DNA from: Aphanomyces cochlioides
Lineage: Eukaryota > Oomycota > Saprolegniomycetes > Saprolegniales > Verrucalvaceae
Direction: 5' to 3'
Assembly (NCBI GenBank): GCA_019828595.1
Contig: JAHQRK010000001.1
Location: 3,844,001-3,908,000 of the forward strand
DNA length: 64,000 bases
Position 1 is the first letter of the stretch. Each line of letters begins with the position of its first letter. The notes beneath the pieces are model-generated. The model was not told where the DNA came from. It worked only from the letters and a program-made list of their open reading frames with translations, and made no database searches. Of the stretch, positions 10,890 through 20,499 are shown piece by piece. A program made the position numbers and the translations under genes.

Positions 10890-10891
10890 TA

Positions 10892-11297
10892 AGATTTTGT
10901 ACTTTATTTTTATTTTTGTATTTTATTTTTCAGATTTAAAGTTTAATTGTGATGTTCTTTCAAAGATTCACATGGAAGCAACGCAACAACAGACGACATC
11001 GCAGTCGCTCTCTTGCACTTGATCCAGAAGAGCTTCATGCGTTCCACAAGACTATCCAGAGAATGAACAAGCCATAGTGCGAGCTGTGCAGCTGTGTTGA
11101 CCACACTCCCTATGACTACCGCCATTTAGTGAATATGACTTGACGAACTTGAACGACCAAATAGTGCAACCAACTCGACATGCTCCCGTGCTCCGAAGGC
11201 GATCGTTAAGAAGCTCGAGCTCTTGCAGTTTCCTTATTGCCAAGAATATCTGCTCGATCTCTAAAAATACGTCTGGAAGCTTTGGTATTCCTGGATT
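10892..11297 (+). other. Upstream region of the acidic coiled-coil ORF, possible broken exons
   Basis: Two stretches look protein-like on the plus strand: one reading ALDPEELHAFHKTIQRMNKP before a stop near 11080, and one (about 11200-11297) reading LELLQFPYCQEYLLDL, then a TAA, then KYVWKLWYSWI running directly into the next ORF. Either unrecognised short introns or gene decay next to the transposon would explain this. No family was recognised. Confidence 0.35.
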
Positions 11298-11639
11298 ATG
11301 AACCTCGAAGACAGCTACGACAGCGTCGATGAAGTGGACGAAGATGCAGAGCTGGAACTATCATGCGCGCTGCAGAGTTTGGCACGTCGATGCAAATCAT
11401 TCAGTGCCAAGATGACGGAGGAAATCCCTGAACTTGAAGACAGCGAGATTAGCGAAGATGAAGATCTGCCACAGTTTGCTGAAGCTAAAACCACCGAACG
11501 ACGTCCTAGCGACGACAAATCGGACGACAATGAGAATGCGTTAACCTCGATCCAGTCCAACATCAAGCATTTGCTCGAGAAACTCCAAGATGAAGCCAAG
11601 AAGACACGTGAAGAGGCAAAAACCAACCAGGAAAAGTAA
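11298..11639 (+). CDS. Acidic coiled-coil hypothetical protein (possibly a 3' exon)
   Basis: 113 residues from the ATG at 11298. The sequence is rich in Glu, Asp, Ser and Lys with a C-terminal coiled coil (KHLLEKLQDEAKKTREEAK). No domain recognised. Protein-like sequence continues upstream in the same frame across a TAA, so this may be the last exon of a longer gene or the remains of one. Its stop codon (11637-11639) directly abuts the stop codon of the convergent minus-strand gene. Confidence 0.45.
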   Translation: MNLEDSYDSVDEVDEDAELELSCALQSLARRCKSFSAKMTEEIPELEDSEISEDEDLPQFAEAKTTERRPSDDKSDDNENALTSIQSNIKHLLEKLQDEAKKTREEAKTNQEK

Positions 11640-12732
11640 TTAACATCGTGCAAGGTACGCCATAACGCGGCGTTGGAGCTCGACTTCGTCGGCGCGGAGT
11701 TTCATTTCGGTCGCATTGTGCTGCATGTCGACTTGCATCTTGTGCTGCAACAATTGGAGCAGCTGAGATGCAACGTCAGGCTCATCACTGTCGGCGCCTC
11801 CACCTTCTCTACACATCATTGCCCAAGTCATTATTCGGAATGATAGGGGACAGCTTACCGAAGATGGAGGCGACGACGGACCGCAACGCTGTCCAAATAG
11901 TCCAACAGTTGATGCTGCATATTCAGTTCCTGGGCGCGAAGTTGCTGATCTCGCTGTCGCATGTCCATGTCAGTCTGTAGCTTTTGCTCGACGACGCGAA
12001 CAAACTGCGCGGCGACGTCAGTGACGTCGGAGGCTTTTCGCTTGCGAGATGGCATGACCAACGACGGCAACGGATGGTCGACTGTCATCTCGTCTTCATG
12101 TTGTTTGGGTAGATACTTCTCTCGTACTACGATGGCAGGCATGGCGTTGCCTTGAGGCGGCGTCAGCGTGAGTGGTTGCACCACAAGAGACGGCAGCTGG
12201 TATGAACCTGTCGGCTCTGATGGGCGGTACCGCTTATGCGGTGATTCGGCGGGGAACATAATGTCCCTTGACATGGGGGGCGATGCGATCGAAGTCGTGC
12301 TGTAAATCGGGATCTCCGAAGTAGGTGAAGGTGGCGACGTGCTTCCTTGCTTGGCAGCAGTCGCGTGACGTAACGCAAGTAGCAATGTTTCTTTCTTCTT
12401 GTTCTGAGCGTCGTTGTCGTCTTTGAAGAGTTTATCAAATTTGCCTTCTTCAAACCACCGAAGGAGTAGATTTCCGCGATCTCTATATGTCGAGAAACGA
12501 TCTATACGATGCTTGCACGAGCTACGTCATACCTGCAGATCTGCCACTTGCAAGCGGCAGGATTGTCAAAGATCTGCGAGCCGAATTCGCGCGCAACGCG
12601 TTCCCACATGGCCAGTCGAGTGCCATGTTTCGCAGCAATTGGATTGTGAATCTGAATGAGCTCGAGAAGCGCAATGTCCATCGCGGACGAGAACTTGATG
12701 TACTTGACGCGAACGGGTTGCACAGCTTCCAT
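11640..12732 (-). CDS. SANT/trihelix-like DNA-binding protein
   Basis: Three exons (12732-12533, 12482-11859, 11808-11640) give about 330 residues. The N-terminus is a compact MYB/SANT-like fold (DIALLELIQIHNP; WERVAREFG; KWQICRDRGNLLLRWFEEG), of the kind often found in oomycete transcription-factor-like proteins. A Pro/Ser-rich middle with a basic SRKRKASD stretch (possible nuclear localisation signal) follows. The C-terminal half has two similar coiled-coil units, each with a Gln-rich helix before an ML.AxE.xxQxxxxxYL pattern, suggesting an internal duplication and dimerisation. The specific target is unknown. The exon 1 to exon 2 junction falls inside the SANT-like domain and preserves frame. 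Confidence 0.7.
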
Positions 12733-14289
12733 TGGCGTGCGACCTGCTCTGCGATGAGATCCTCATATTCTCTCGACAAATCGTCTCACCGTCCAGCATC
12801 GAGTGATTGGGAGAGTGGTGGCGCTTACAAACTTTTGCAATTCGCGACCAAGTGCCATGAGTAACATGCTGTACACAACCTGGATTTGCTCAAGAAGCAT
12901 CACCCTTCACTCCGATTCGACACATCTTCCTCCCAACGACGACATGCTTCATCACGTCCTCCTTCTTCTATTTTCACACAATCCGAATGCAAACTTCCGC
13001 ATAATGCCAAAATTATCCGGATCAGTGAAAAATCAATGTAAAATTTCGTTATTCGACGACCAGACTCATCATATCCTCCTGTAGTTTTAGGCGACAAAAT
13101 ATTTTTTGATTTATTTTGTGAATTTTCTCAACGAATTTTATTGGATTTTTTGTATAGGGCCGGTGAAATATCGACAATGCAGCTCAATCAGACTGGGGCT
13201 ACAACGCAAGCAACAAAATATGAAAGGCTCTGGCTGCGTGGAATCCGCCATCCAAGACCGCGTCGCACAGCCCCCTCTTCCCACATTTACACTACGCGCA
13301 TACTTGTACAGTGTACAACTACCGCGGGGGAGAAGGAAGCAGCGATCGGCGCGTTTTAAGGGCGACCAGCTACTTGCGCGACATGCCAAACCAAGAGACA
13401 AAGGTTTTGATACACTTCATCTTTCTGGGCGTTGCAAATGTAAGTCACGGCGAGGCACCAACAGGGTGTACCAACGTGTGCGAGGCCTTTTGTTGCACTC
13501 AAAAGAACGAACGGGCGCTCTCGTACATGGCTCAAATGCTCTCGAACGAATCGACTGTCTAGCCTGACAACAACAGAGAGCGGTGGGATATCACAACAAA
13601 GAATAAGCTGGGCAAAATGGGTTTGAATCTTTGCATATGGTCTAATTTTGGATTTGGATTGCGAAAAAGATACAAAAAATATGGTGTATTTTTTCCATTT
13701 TATAGCGGATTTTTCAAAAAAATAGCCAAAAAGTGCAAACTTTGAAGTGATATTGCCAAGGTCGTGTTCATATCGCATGGATATGTATTGTTTGGCCAAG
13801 TTTACTTGCTGGAGGATCTTTCTTACAATTGCGACGTCGATTATTTTCATGAAAGGAGTCTTGACATAAGCCGTCTTGAATCTGTGCGATCAGACGTTGA
13901 TGAAGGCATAAGTTGACAAGAATGCTCTTGACCAAAGCGGTCAGAACTTTTAAATTATTGACTGTTGTGAATAACGTCATGAATTCCACAAGATTGCAAA
14001 TCAAGCTCATGATCTTGGGCAATGAAGCTTGATCGATATGATGGACAATTCAGGTAGATTATGGCAGGATAGGAGGATGGGCAGACCTGCCAGTACAGTG
14101 CATGGTCGACTTTCTGATGTGCCTCCAAGCATAAACAGAATTGGGAAAATAAAAATAGTAAAGAATGAATTTCAGGATTTTCTGAATTATCCGCTATTTG
14201 TCGGGTGATTTTCTGTGATTTTTCGAGTTTTGTCACAGGCTGGCTTGAATTTGGTGGACTCGACACTAGCAACTTTGTCCAAGACAACC
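12733..14289. other. Gene-poor interval, no confident gene
   Basis: About 1.5 kb between the SANT-like gene and MYG1. Contains one ATCCGGAT at 13015. Overlapping open frames at 13106-13567 (both strands) and minus-strand frames at 13356-14022 reach 80-160 residues, but the frames compete, lack recognisable domains and do not join across plausible short introns. The interval may hold a decayed element or a long promoter. Confidence 0.5.
13015..13022. promoter_or_regulatory. ATCCGGAT element
   Basis: Exact ATCCGGAT palindrome about 280 bp upstream of the SANT-like gene start; a near match, ATCCGAAT, lies at about 12981. Part of the window-wide recurring element. Confidence 0.45.
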
Positions 14290-15500
14290 ATGAGCGGAAT
14301 CCACAAGTCACTCCTCAAGGTGCAGCAAGCCAAGGTCGTGTCGGCCATTACGCAGGTATAGCGGAGTGTTTCTTGCTGGACTTGACTTCTCGCACGCCAG
14401 GGAACGAAGTACATTGGAACACACAATGGCACATTTCATTGTGATGAAGCACTGGCTGTGTCGCTCTTGAAGATCTTGCCGCGCTTTGAATCCCATGGTA
14501 CTTGCAAGCGAGTGTCTGTGAGTGTTCTAACTTGGCCCAGATATATTGCGCACTCGTGACATGGAAAAGCTCTCGCATTGCGAAGCTGTCGTGGACGTTG
14601 GTGGCGAATATGATGCTGCTCGGATTCGGTTGGACCACCATCAAAAGACCTTTGATGGCACTTTGGACTGTGAAAAGACCAAGTTGTCCAGCGCTGGGCT
14701 TGTCTACAAGTAGGTTGTTTGCGTCTATTGGCTTGATGCGAGAGTTTTAGGCACTTTGGCCGTGATATCCTTCAAACCATTTGCGACAACTCGCTCGATG
14801 AAAAAGTGCTCGAGATCATGTACAAGAAGATCTACCGCGGGTTCATCGAACATATTGACGGTATTGACAACGGCGTTGAAGTTGCCACTGGCACGACCAA
14901 CTATTCCATCACAACCTCCCTCAGTTCTCGCGTCGGGTACCTCAATCCCCGCTGGAATGAAAGCCAAACGGACGAATCGGTCAACGCTCGGTTCCATCAA
15001 GTAGGCATCCACATTCCTTCAATTCACTCTCAACTTGCTAGGCCATGAATTTGACCGTCTCCGAGTTTGTTGAACGCGTGCTTTACTTCTACGAAGCCTG
15101 GCTTCCCGCCCGCTCGATCGTCGAAGCCGCTTTGAAGAACCGCTTCCAAGTGCATGAATCTGGCGAGATTATGACTTTGTCTTACTGCCCGTGGAAGTCG
15201 CACTTGTACGATATTGAGACCGAACTGCTCATTCCAGGACAGATCAAGTTTGTCTTGTACGAAGATTCGACTGGTGGCATGTGGCGCATCCAAGCTGTGA
15301 ATGTGGAAGACGGTAAGTTTGCCTTGCGTTTGGGTCTTCCTGCTGCTTGGCGTGGCTTGCGCGACAGTGAACTGAGTGCTGCTGCTGGCATTGAAGGATG
15401 CACTTTCGTCCATGCTGGTGGCTTCATTGGCGGAAACAAGACGTACCAAGGCGCACTGCAAATGGCCATTGCGACGCTCCAACAAGCCCCTAGCTCGTAG
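14290..15500 (+). CDS. MYG1: MYG1 (UPF0160) DHH-like exonuclease
   Basis: Five exons (14290-14355, 14401-14497, 14541-14709, 14751-15000, 15042-15500) give about 346 residues, the usual family length. The hallmark N-terminal motif [16 protein letters not shown] is followed by RTRD, DVGGEYD and [10 protein letters not shown], the metal-binding His/Asp cluster of the family. Later conserved blocks are [24 protein letters not shown] and the C-terminal [16 protein letters not shown]1 is a nuclease reported to act on RNA in nucleus/nucleolus and mitochondria. All introns are 41-45 bp. The ATG sits close to a possible upstream extension, so a mitochondrial presequence from an earlier start cannot be excluded. 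It converges on the carnitine acyltransferase gene, 70 bp away. Confidence 0.93.
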
Positions 15501-15571
15501 ACTTAAGATGCTGCAACTCGATGGACATCCAGCATAATTGTCAAAGCTTTCTCTCATGTTACAATTATATA

Positions 15572-17932
15572 TTAATCCCAAATGGCACGAATTTCCGTCA
15601 ACGCGGCGTTCAAATCCCGCGCGAACGACTCGGAGCTCGTGTTGCCAGCGGTCTTATCGCTCGAGATGTGGAAGAAGAGATTCGAGTCACCGGCAATCAT
15701 GTAGCTAACACCGTAACCATCCAAAGCCACTGGACCAAAGCCACCACCAGGACAGATGCACTCGCTCATGTCTGCCACGAGCTTGCGGCTCTTGATCTTG
15801 CAGAACAAATCTGTTTGATTCTGAGGTTGCTGGCTCGTACTCAATCGCCAAGGTCGGCTCATCGCATCCTTGAGGAAGGGAGCATCAATGCCCAATCCAA
15901 CCGAAACGCAGTAGAGAGTGAAGAGATGGCGGTCGACACCCAAACCAGACATGGCACTGCGGTACAAATCTTGATGGGCTTCACCAGCGACCCAGCAGAG
16001 CTTTCGTCGTTCTTCATTCGAGACCTTAGGGTCAGCCATAGCCAGGACGAATGCTTTCGATTGATCCGTGACAGGCCGGACAGTCTCTGTGCGCCCATGC
16101 TTGTACAAGCGCGTCATACTGGCTTCGTACGTCTGGGTAAATGTTCCGTTAGTGTTCTTGAAGTACGCAAATTGAAGAGCGAGTTGGATGAAAGCATCGG
16201 GACTCATCTTGCACGTGCGGGTAATTTCCGTCTTGCCGTAGGCAGAGTGGGTCACAACTCGCAAGTCAAACGTCGCAATGGCATCTTGAGCAGTCGACAG
16301 GCACGCATGGACAGCATCGTTGAGCTCTGGGGTCCAGTTCCAGAGCAATTGTTCAACAGGAGGAAGCGGTGTCGAGTCTGTCAACGTCGCTGGCTTCTTG
16401 CAGTGTCCATCAGCGTCGTACATTTCGTCAAGCACTTCACGGAACGACACTTCTTCCCAAGTGTGAGCCATCACAGGCGCATCCGCCCATGAGTGCTCAA
16501 CGTTAAGCCCAACTTTGCCATTCGCATACGCGACAACGTTGAACGACTTGTCAAACCAGCGGTTGCTGCCATTGCCATGGATCAACGATTTGCCAAGGAC
16601 ATCATCGTTTGACGGCGCTGAGTCATCCAAAATCAGCACAAAGACGGCAGATTCAATCACGCGGAGCGATTGACGATTCACACCCTCGCCAAAGAAAGTG
16701 TCGCGGTGTTCAGCCCACGCCGTGCGGTTGGCAGTCGTGAAAGCAGCAAGATGTTGTTCTTGCACAATGTCTTCAGGGGCACAAGCGTTCGAGACGGCAA
16801 TCAATTGTTGTTCGATTTCGTACGCGCTGAGGAGTTCGCCATGCGTACCCTTGCGGAAGAGCGGCACTTTGAACCAACGACCACGGCAACTGACAGCCAA
16901 ATGCTTTGAATGGGAGTACTTCTTGAGCACGTCTTCATCACGGCCAGGGATGCGGTTAGTCGAGAAGATACGAGAGTATTGCTGCATGCAAAGCGGGACA
17001 AGACCACGAAGCATGATAGGTTGAAGTTGTTCGCGGTCCAAACGTTGCTTGAATTCCATGAATTGACGCACAATACCAGCAGCACGAGCAAGTTGACGGG
17101 CCGATGGAACAATCTTCGCCGGCAAGGCATAGTAGTTGCTGCCGATCATGATGGACGAACGGCCCTTGAGGTAGACATATTGCTCCCACCAGTCCGAGAT
17201 GTAGTTGTCAGCGTACCAGCTCTTCAACACGAGGTATCTTTGCAACTTGGGGCCAGCGTTGGCTTGGAAGTTGGCGACCATATCTTCGATGCGTTTGTAT
17301 TCTTCGTCAGAGACAAGAGGGTGGATCGACTGCAAGTATCGTTGCAATGTATCCTTCAAAGGAGGGACAGACATTCGAGGCAACGCACTTTGAAAAGCAT
17401 ACGTGAGAGGGTTGCGGCCCCCCAAGACTTTGATCAAGGCGGCCCAGATGGTCACGACATGGGACGTTTGCTTTGGCGCAAGGTACAACCATCCGCGGTA
17501 TCCAAGGAGCGCACGGAGGATGAGGCGATGGATCGACATGAGAACAATCAGACCACAGAAAGATCCCCAGGCAGTCAAGTAGGCAACGTAGAGACCTCGT
17601 GGAATATACGACGAGAAGGGGGTGAGAAAGTTGCCAACGTGCCAGATGAACCACGAGATGGAACTTTGTCGCCAAAACGAGTCGTCTGGGGAGCTCGCGA
17701 CGAGTCCAATGAAAAGAACCACAATCGCGCCAGCAATCGCAGGCGGGACGGGGTAGATGACATTTTGCACCAAATTCTTCGTGTAGTAGACGTTGCGCAT
17801 CGCCATCGATCGCAATTCACTCGGCGACGGAATATGAAGCGTCACATCGATCGCGCCTTCTTTGGACACGAGCAGCTTCACGCCGCGGCGGTTTCCTTCG
17901 TACACTTGCACAGCCGCGCGAGCTTCAGCCAT
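15572..17932 (-). CDS. Carnitine O-acyltransferase, CPT1-like (membrane-anchored)
   Basis: Single-exon protein of 786 residues, similar in length to animal CPT1. Two predicted membrane segments near the N-terminus (around residues 60-80 and 105-135) match the outer-mitochondrial-membrane topology of CPT1. The catalytic histidine is in EHSWADAPVMAH at about residue 480, and the carnitine/CoA-binding region includes the YGKTEITR block. The enzyme transfers long-chain acyl groups from CoA to carnitine, the committed step for import into beta-oxidation. A paired ATCCGGAT element lies about 150 bp upstream and a CCAATCA box at 18031, about 100 bp upstream. A long antisense open frame across the gene (16910-18502) is judged a shadow. 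Confidence 0.92.
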   Translation of the reverse strand: MAEARAAVQVYEGNRRGVKLLVSKEGAIDVTLHIPSPSELRSMAMRNVYYTKNLVQNVIYPVPPAIAGAIVVLFIGLVASSPDDSFWRQSSISWFIWHVGNFLTPFSSYIPRGLYVAYLTAWGSFCGLIVLMSIHRLILRALLGYRGWLYLAPKQTSHVVTIWAALIKVLGGRNPLTYAFQSALPRMSVPPLKDTLQRYLQSIHPLVSDEEYKRIEDMVANFQANAGPKLQRYLVLKSWYADNYISDWWEQYVYLKGRSSIMIGSNYYALPAKIVPSARQLARAAGIVRQFMEFKQRLDREQLQPIMLRGLVPLCMQQYSRIFSTNRIPGRDEDVLKKYSHSKHLAVSCRGRWFKVPLFRKGTHGELLSAYEIEQQLIAVSNACAPEDIVQEQHLAAFTTANRTAWAEHRDTFFGEGVNRQSLRVIESAVFVLILDDSAPSNDDVLGKSLIHGNGSNRWFDKSFNVVAYANGKVGLNVEHSWADAPVMAHTWEEVSFREVLDEMYDADGHCKKPATLTDSTPLPPVEQLLWNWTPELNDAVHACLSTAQDAIATFDLRVVTHSAYGKTEITRTCKMSPDAFIQLALQFAYFKNTNGTFTQTYEASMTRLYKHGRTETVRPVTDQSKAFVLAMADPKVSNEERRKLCWVAGEAHQDLYRSAMSGLGVDRHLFTLYCVSVGLGIDAPFLKDAMSRPWRLSTSQQPQNQTDLFCKIKSRKLVADMSECICPGGGFGPVALDGYGVSYMIAGDSNLFFHISSDKTAGNTSSESFARDLNAALTEIRAIWD

Positions 17933-18655
17933 GACGTCTCAACCGCGCCAAATGAAGAATGGCGTTTCATTCTCGAGCTTCTCTTCGTTGTTTACACAAC
18001 AGCTCGCGTCTTGAACTTGCAAAGATCGGACCAATCAGAGCGAACCGACCTATGCTTTGTCAACACCATGGATGAACAGGTGCATCCGGATAATATCCGG
18101 ATGTGCCGACATCATCACAATCTTGTGGTTTACGCATCAGAGGTTGGGATTGTATCGATCGCGTGCGGCGAACCATTCGTTCCGTCTTGGGTTGTCTGCG
18201 CTCCTTTGTGCTTCCGCGATTGTATTGTTGTCCCCACCCCCCGCAACAATGCGTTTCACGTTGAATTTGCGATATATTCTGAAACAGCTGCCATCTCAGC
18301 GACACCGCTGATTTGGCTGATTTGGTGTCCACGATTCGTACTATACTCATTCGCTTGCGAAACATGTCACGCATCCGACGAATACCAAAACACTTTGACT
18401 CTTGGAATGAAATCTCGTGCAGAATTGTTGAGATTATGGCGTTCCAGCGAGTTAGACGCGAGTACTCGGGTTGTGTTGTTTGTCGACAGTCAAGACGCTT
18501 GATTCCAGTGTCTATTTATAGAAGCTGACGCGATCTGAGTGCAAGTCACTTGACAGGCTTACACTTTACACTTTACATGTTACGGTAATGTTGACGGGAT
18601 AGATTGTGATTGGTTAAAATATAAAATTAGGTGGGAAGTTTCACCCAAAGTCAAA
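17933..18655. other. Intergenic, promoter region between divergent genes
   Basis: Holds the CCAATCA box at 18031, two ATCCGGAT copies (18084-18102) and, near 18610, GATTGGTTAAAATATAAAAT upstream of the small plus-strand ORF. A short tandem ACACTTTACACTTTACA lies near 18560. No convincing gene. Confidence 0.5.
18084..18102. promoter_or_regulatory. Two ATCCGGAT elements one helical turn apart
   Basis: ATCCGGAT at 18084-18091 and at 18095-18102, start to start 11 bp, so both sites face the same side of the helix. They lie 152-170 bp upstream of the carnitine acyltransferase ATG. Cooperative binding is inferred. Confidence 0.6.
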
Positions 18656-18943
18656 ATGTCGTATGGAGGAACATGGAGAGTGAAGCGCGAAAGACAAATC
18701 ACTCCGGCGTTGTTGCAAGTGTCACTGCCAGCGTTGCCAACGTCAGAAGCGCCACTGACAATCCGGAATGAAAAGTTCGATGGCAAGCTGCACCCAATCT
18801 TGTGGCTGGCAACGGAGAACGAGTGGGATTGGACCCTTTCGCATGTGAGAAAGAAGAAAGGGAAGGAGCTCGGCTGTAGAGTTGTAGAGTTGTGCAAAAC
18901 ATTTTTCACGTGTTTTTTGTGCAAAACGTTTAAAACTTTGTGA
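18656..18943 (+). CDS. Small hypothetical protein
   Basis: 95 residues beginning MSYGGTWRVKRERQ, with an ATG in an A-rich context (GTCAAAATG) and a CCAAT-type GATTGG about 45 bp upstream. The middle (NEKFDGKLHPILWL) looks globular, and the C-terminus becomes Cys/Phe/Lys-rich where the frame runs into the TGTGCAAAAC repeat, so the true end may be earlier or spliced. No family recognised. Confidence 0.35.
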   Translation: MSYGGTWRVKRERQITPALLQVSLPALPTSEAPLTIRNEKFDGKLHPILWLATENEWDWTLSHVRKKKGKELGCRVVELCKTFFTCFLCKTFKTL

Positions 18944-19130
18944 AAACGTTTTTCACATGGTGAAAAATAGGGAGAATGTTGGTACCTCAAGTTGATTTTC
19001 CACAAGATGGGAAATTCCGGATAAAACCGGCACGATCAGACACATCCGGATAATAATTTTGCACAAGTGTTTAATATTACCTGTGAAAAAGTGTGAAAAA
19101 TGTGCAAAATGTTTTAAACTGTGAAAAATG
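18918..19130 (+). repeat. Diverged direct repeat around a TGTGCAAAA/GTGAAAA motif array
   Basis: Copy A (18918-18948) and copy B (19101-19130) share the order TGTGCAAAA, C/TGTTTTAAAC, GTGAAAA. Further GTGAAAA, TTTTTCAC and GTGCAAAA units fill 18890-19140, in both orientations. An ATCCGGAT element lies between the copies. Non-coding; a regulatory or replication-related role is possible but unproven. Confidence 0.5.
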
Positions 19131-20247
19131 CTGTGCAAAAACAACACTACTCGCCTGTCCTTGTTGTGGTGTGCTGATGAAACCAGAATGTTTGAGTACC
19201 GCCCTTCCCTCTGTAGCTCTCGTGGGAAGTGTTGACGACGTTCAACACTCGACGCGATGCCAATTTCAACGTTCCTCCAATTTGTGAACTTTCCAAAGAT
19301 GGGGGGCTTCATTGCAAACGGACCCGTCTTTGACAAGAAACCGACTCGTTTCACCATACAGTCAACTGGCAGATTGGCTTCAAGAGAGGTTGTTCGAATC
19401 CACACGGCGCGCGAGAACACGAGCGGGTTGTATCTCTGGCTTAAAGATAAGCGGTACAATCCGCTCTTCGTCAAAAGAAACGAAGGGTATGACGCCTTGC
19501 CATTGCGATGCTTTTGAAAAAAGTCGAAGCTCCATGAGGTGATAGATCTTCTCACCAAGATAGCGTCGTCGTGTTGGCAGAATTACAACGATCTTCTTAC
19601 CTTGAAGAAAGCGTCGGGTGGAATCTATGACGACGTGACGCGGATTCAAAGTTTGTCACAGTCATTAGCCAAACAAACGTCGCTCCATCAAGGACGTGGC
19701 TATACGACGACGACGATTGTCAAATGTGGTCGGCGAGCCCTCGTCTCGGTGTTGCCAATCTCAAAGTCCAAACTTGGGATCTTGTCAGCATGGGTTGCCT
19801 TGTACGAACACATGACGTTGAGCCTGCATCGGATGCAAAAACATGCTTCTCGCATCTCCCGATTTCCAAGTCCATGTGTCCATCAATGCGCCAAGAACTG
19901 GTCGTGATGGCCAGTGCGGCATTAGTCATGAAAGTTGAAGTTTTTTAGGCGTTCGTCACGTCTGGCCATTTCGACAGCCCTACAGCGTCTGCCGCCGCCG
20001 CTACCACGCGCCATAACCCCGTGCAAAAACAGTCAGCGGGTTGTCCATTCGAAGAAGGAGGTAGGAGATGGAGAGGTTGGCCGCGCGAGAAGGAGAGAGC
20101 TTTCGCGATGTCGTTTCAGTCTTGCAGTTGAAGTTGGTGACAGAGAACTCCCGTGAATTACTTCGAATGAGTGCGGTTCCCAGTAAGAATCGATGCTCTT
20201 TAGTTTCCAGATCTTTTTTTGCTTCCTCCATCACAGATTAGACCGTC
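18944..20247. other. Gene-poor interval with uncertain ORFs
   Basis: Contains the repeat array, TTCCGGAT at 19015 and ATCCGGAT at 19044. Plus-strand frames at 19257-19517 and 19539-19948 and competing minus-strand frames at 18953-19649 have no recognisable domain. The plus-strand frames might be exons of one unknown gene, since the first begins MPISTFLQFVNFPKMGG about 200 bp downstream of the promoter-type elements. No splice chain was convincing. Confidence 0.4.
19015..19051. promoter_or_regulatory. TTCCGGAT and ATCCGGAT pair
   Basis: TTCCGGATAA at 19015 and ATCCGGATAA at 19044, in the same orientation, 29 bp apart. The nearest possible downstream start is 19257 (+). Same element as upstream of confirmed genes. 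Confidence 0.45.
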
Positions 20248-20499
20248 ATGACACTGGCTGGACAAGTCTCTATCGAAGCGGCGACCATGGAATCGACTGT
20301 GGACTTTAGCCTGCCTGAAAAAGAGCAAACCAGCTACATCTCTCTTGAGAAAGCAGCACCACAGCCGAAATCGTCGCCACCGGCGTCGCTCAAGTATGTT
20401 CATCTGCCCATGCGATATGGACACAGTTATGGCGCGACGTTGCCAAGCTGGCATGCTGCCAAACAAGACCGACTGGTGAAACGCGCTGCCAGTACGTGA
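20248..20499 (+). CDS. Small protein with C-terminal YGHS...PSWHA motif (copy 1)
   Basis: 83 residues from the ATG at 20248. The N-terminal half is acidic/Ser-rich and looks disordered; the C-terminal block reads LPMRYGHSYGATLPSWHAAK. The same block recurs in the ORF at 21698-21925 (LPTPYGHSHSFGMTMPSSSWHA), so both are probably real paralogous genes. Function unknown. A GT at the last codons would allow the protein to continue by splicing. Confidence 0.5.
   Translation: MTLAGQVSIEAATMESTVDFSLPEKEQTSYISLEKAAPQPKSSPPASLKYVHLPMRYGHSYGATLPSWHAAKQDRLVKRAAST

Larger units (their letters stand above)
8898..10891 (+). mobile_element. Tc1/mariner-like DNA transposon with TA target duplication
   Basis: An element of 1,990 bp (8900-10889) bounded by terminal inverted repeats. 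The left end begins TTGATCTGGCCAAAAGTTAT and the right end is its reverse complement with one mismatch. Each end is flanked by TA (8898-8899 and 10890-10891), the target-site duplication expected for Tc1/mariner elements. The interior carries one transposase gene in the plus direction and AT-rich flanks. The near-identical ends suggest fairly recent activity, but the transposase has lesions, so mobility would need another copy. Confidence 0.85.

Noticed and set aside
13106..13567. 153-codon plus-strand frame
   Set aside because: Competes with frames on both strands, starts in AT-rich DNA, has no domain and no supporting splice structure; kept only as an uncertain interval.
16910..18502. 530-codon open frame antisense to the carnitine acyltransferase gene
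   Set aside because: The opposite strand encodes a complete, conserved protein over most of it, and the antisense product has no domain or sensible composition. Long antisense frames often arise from codon bias.
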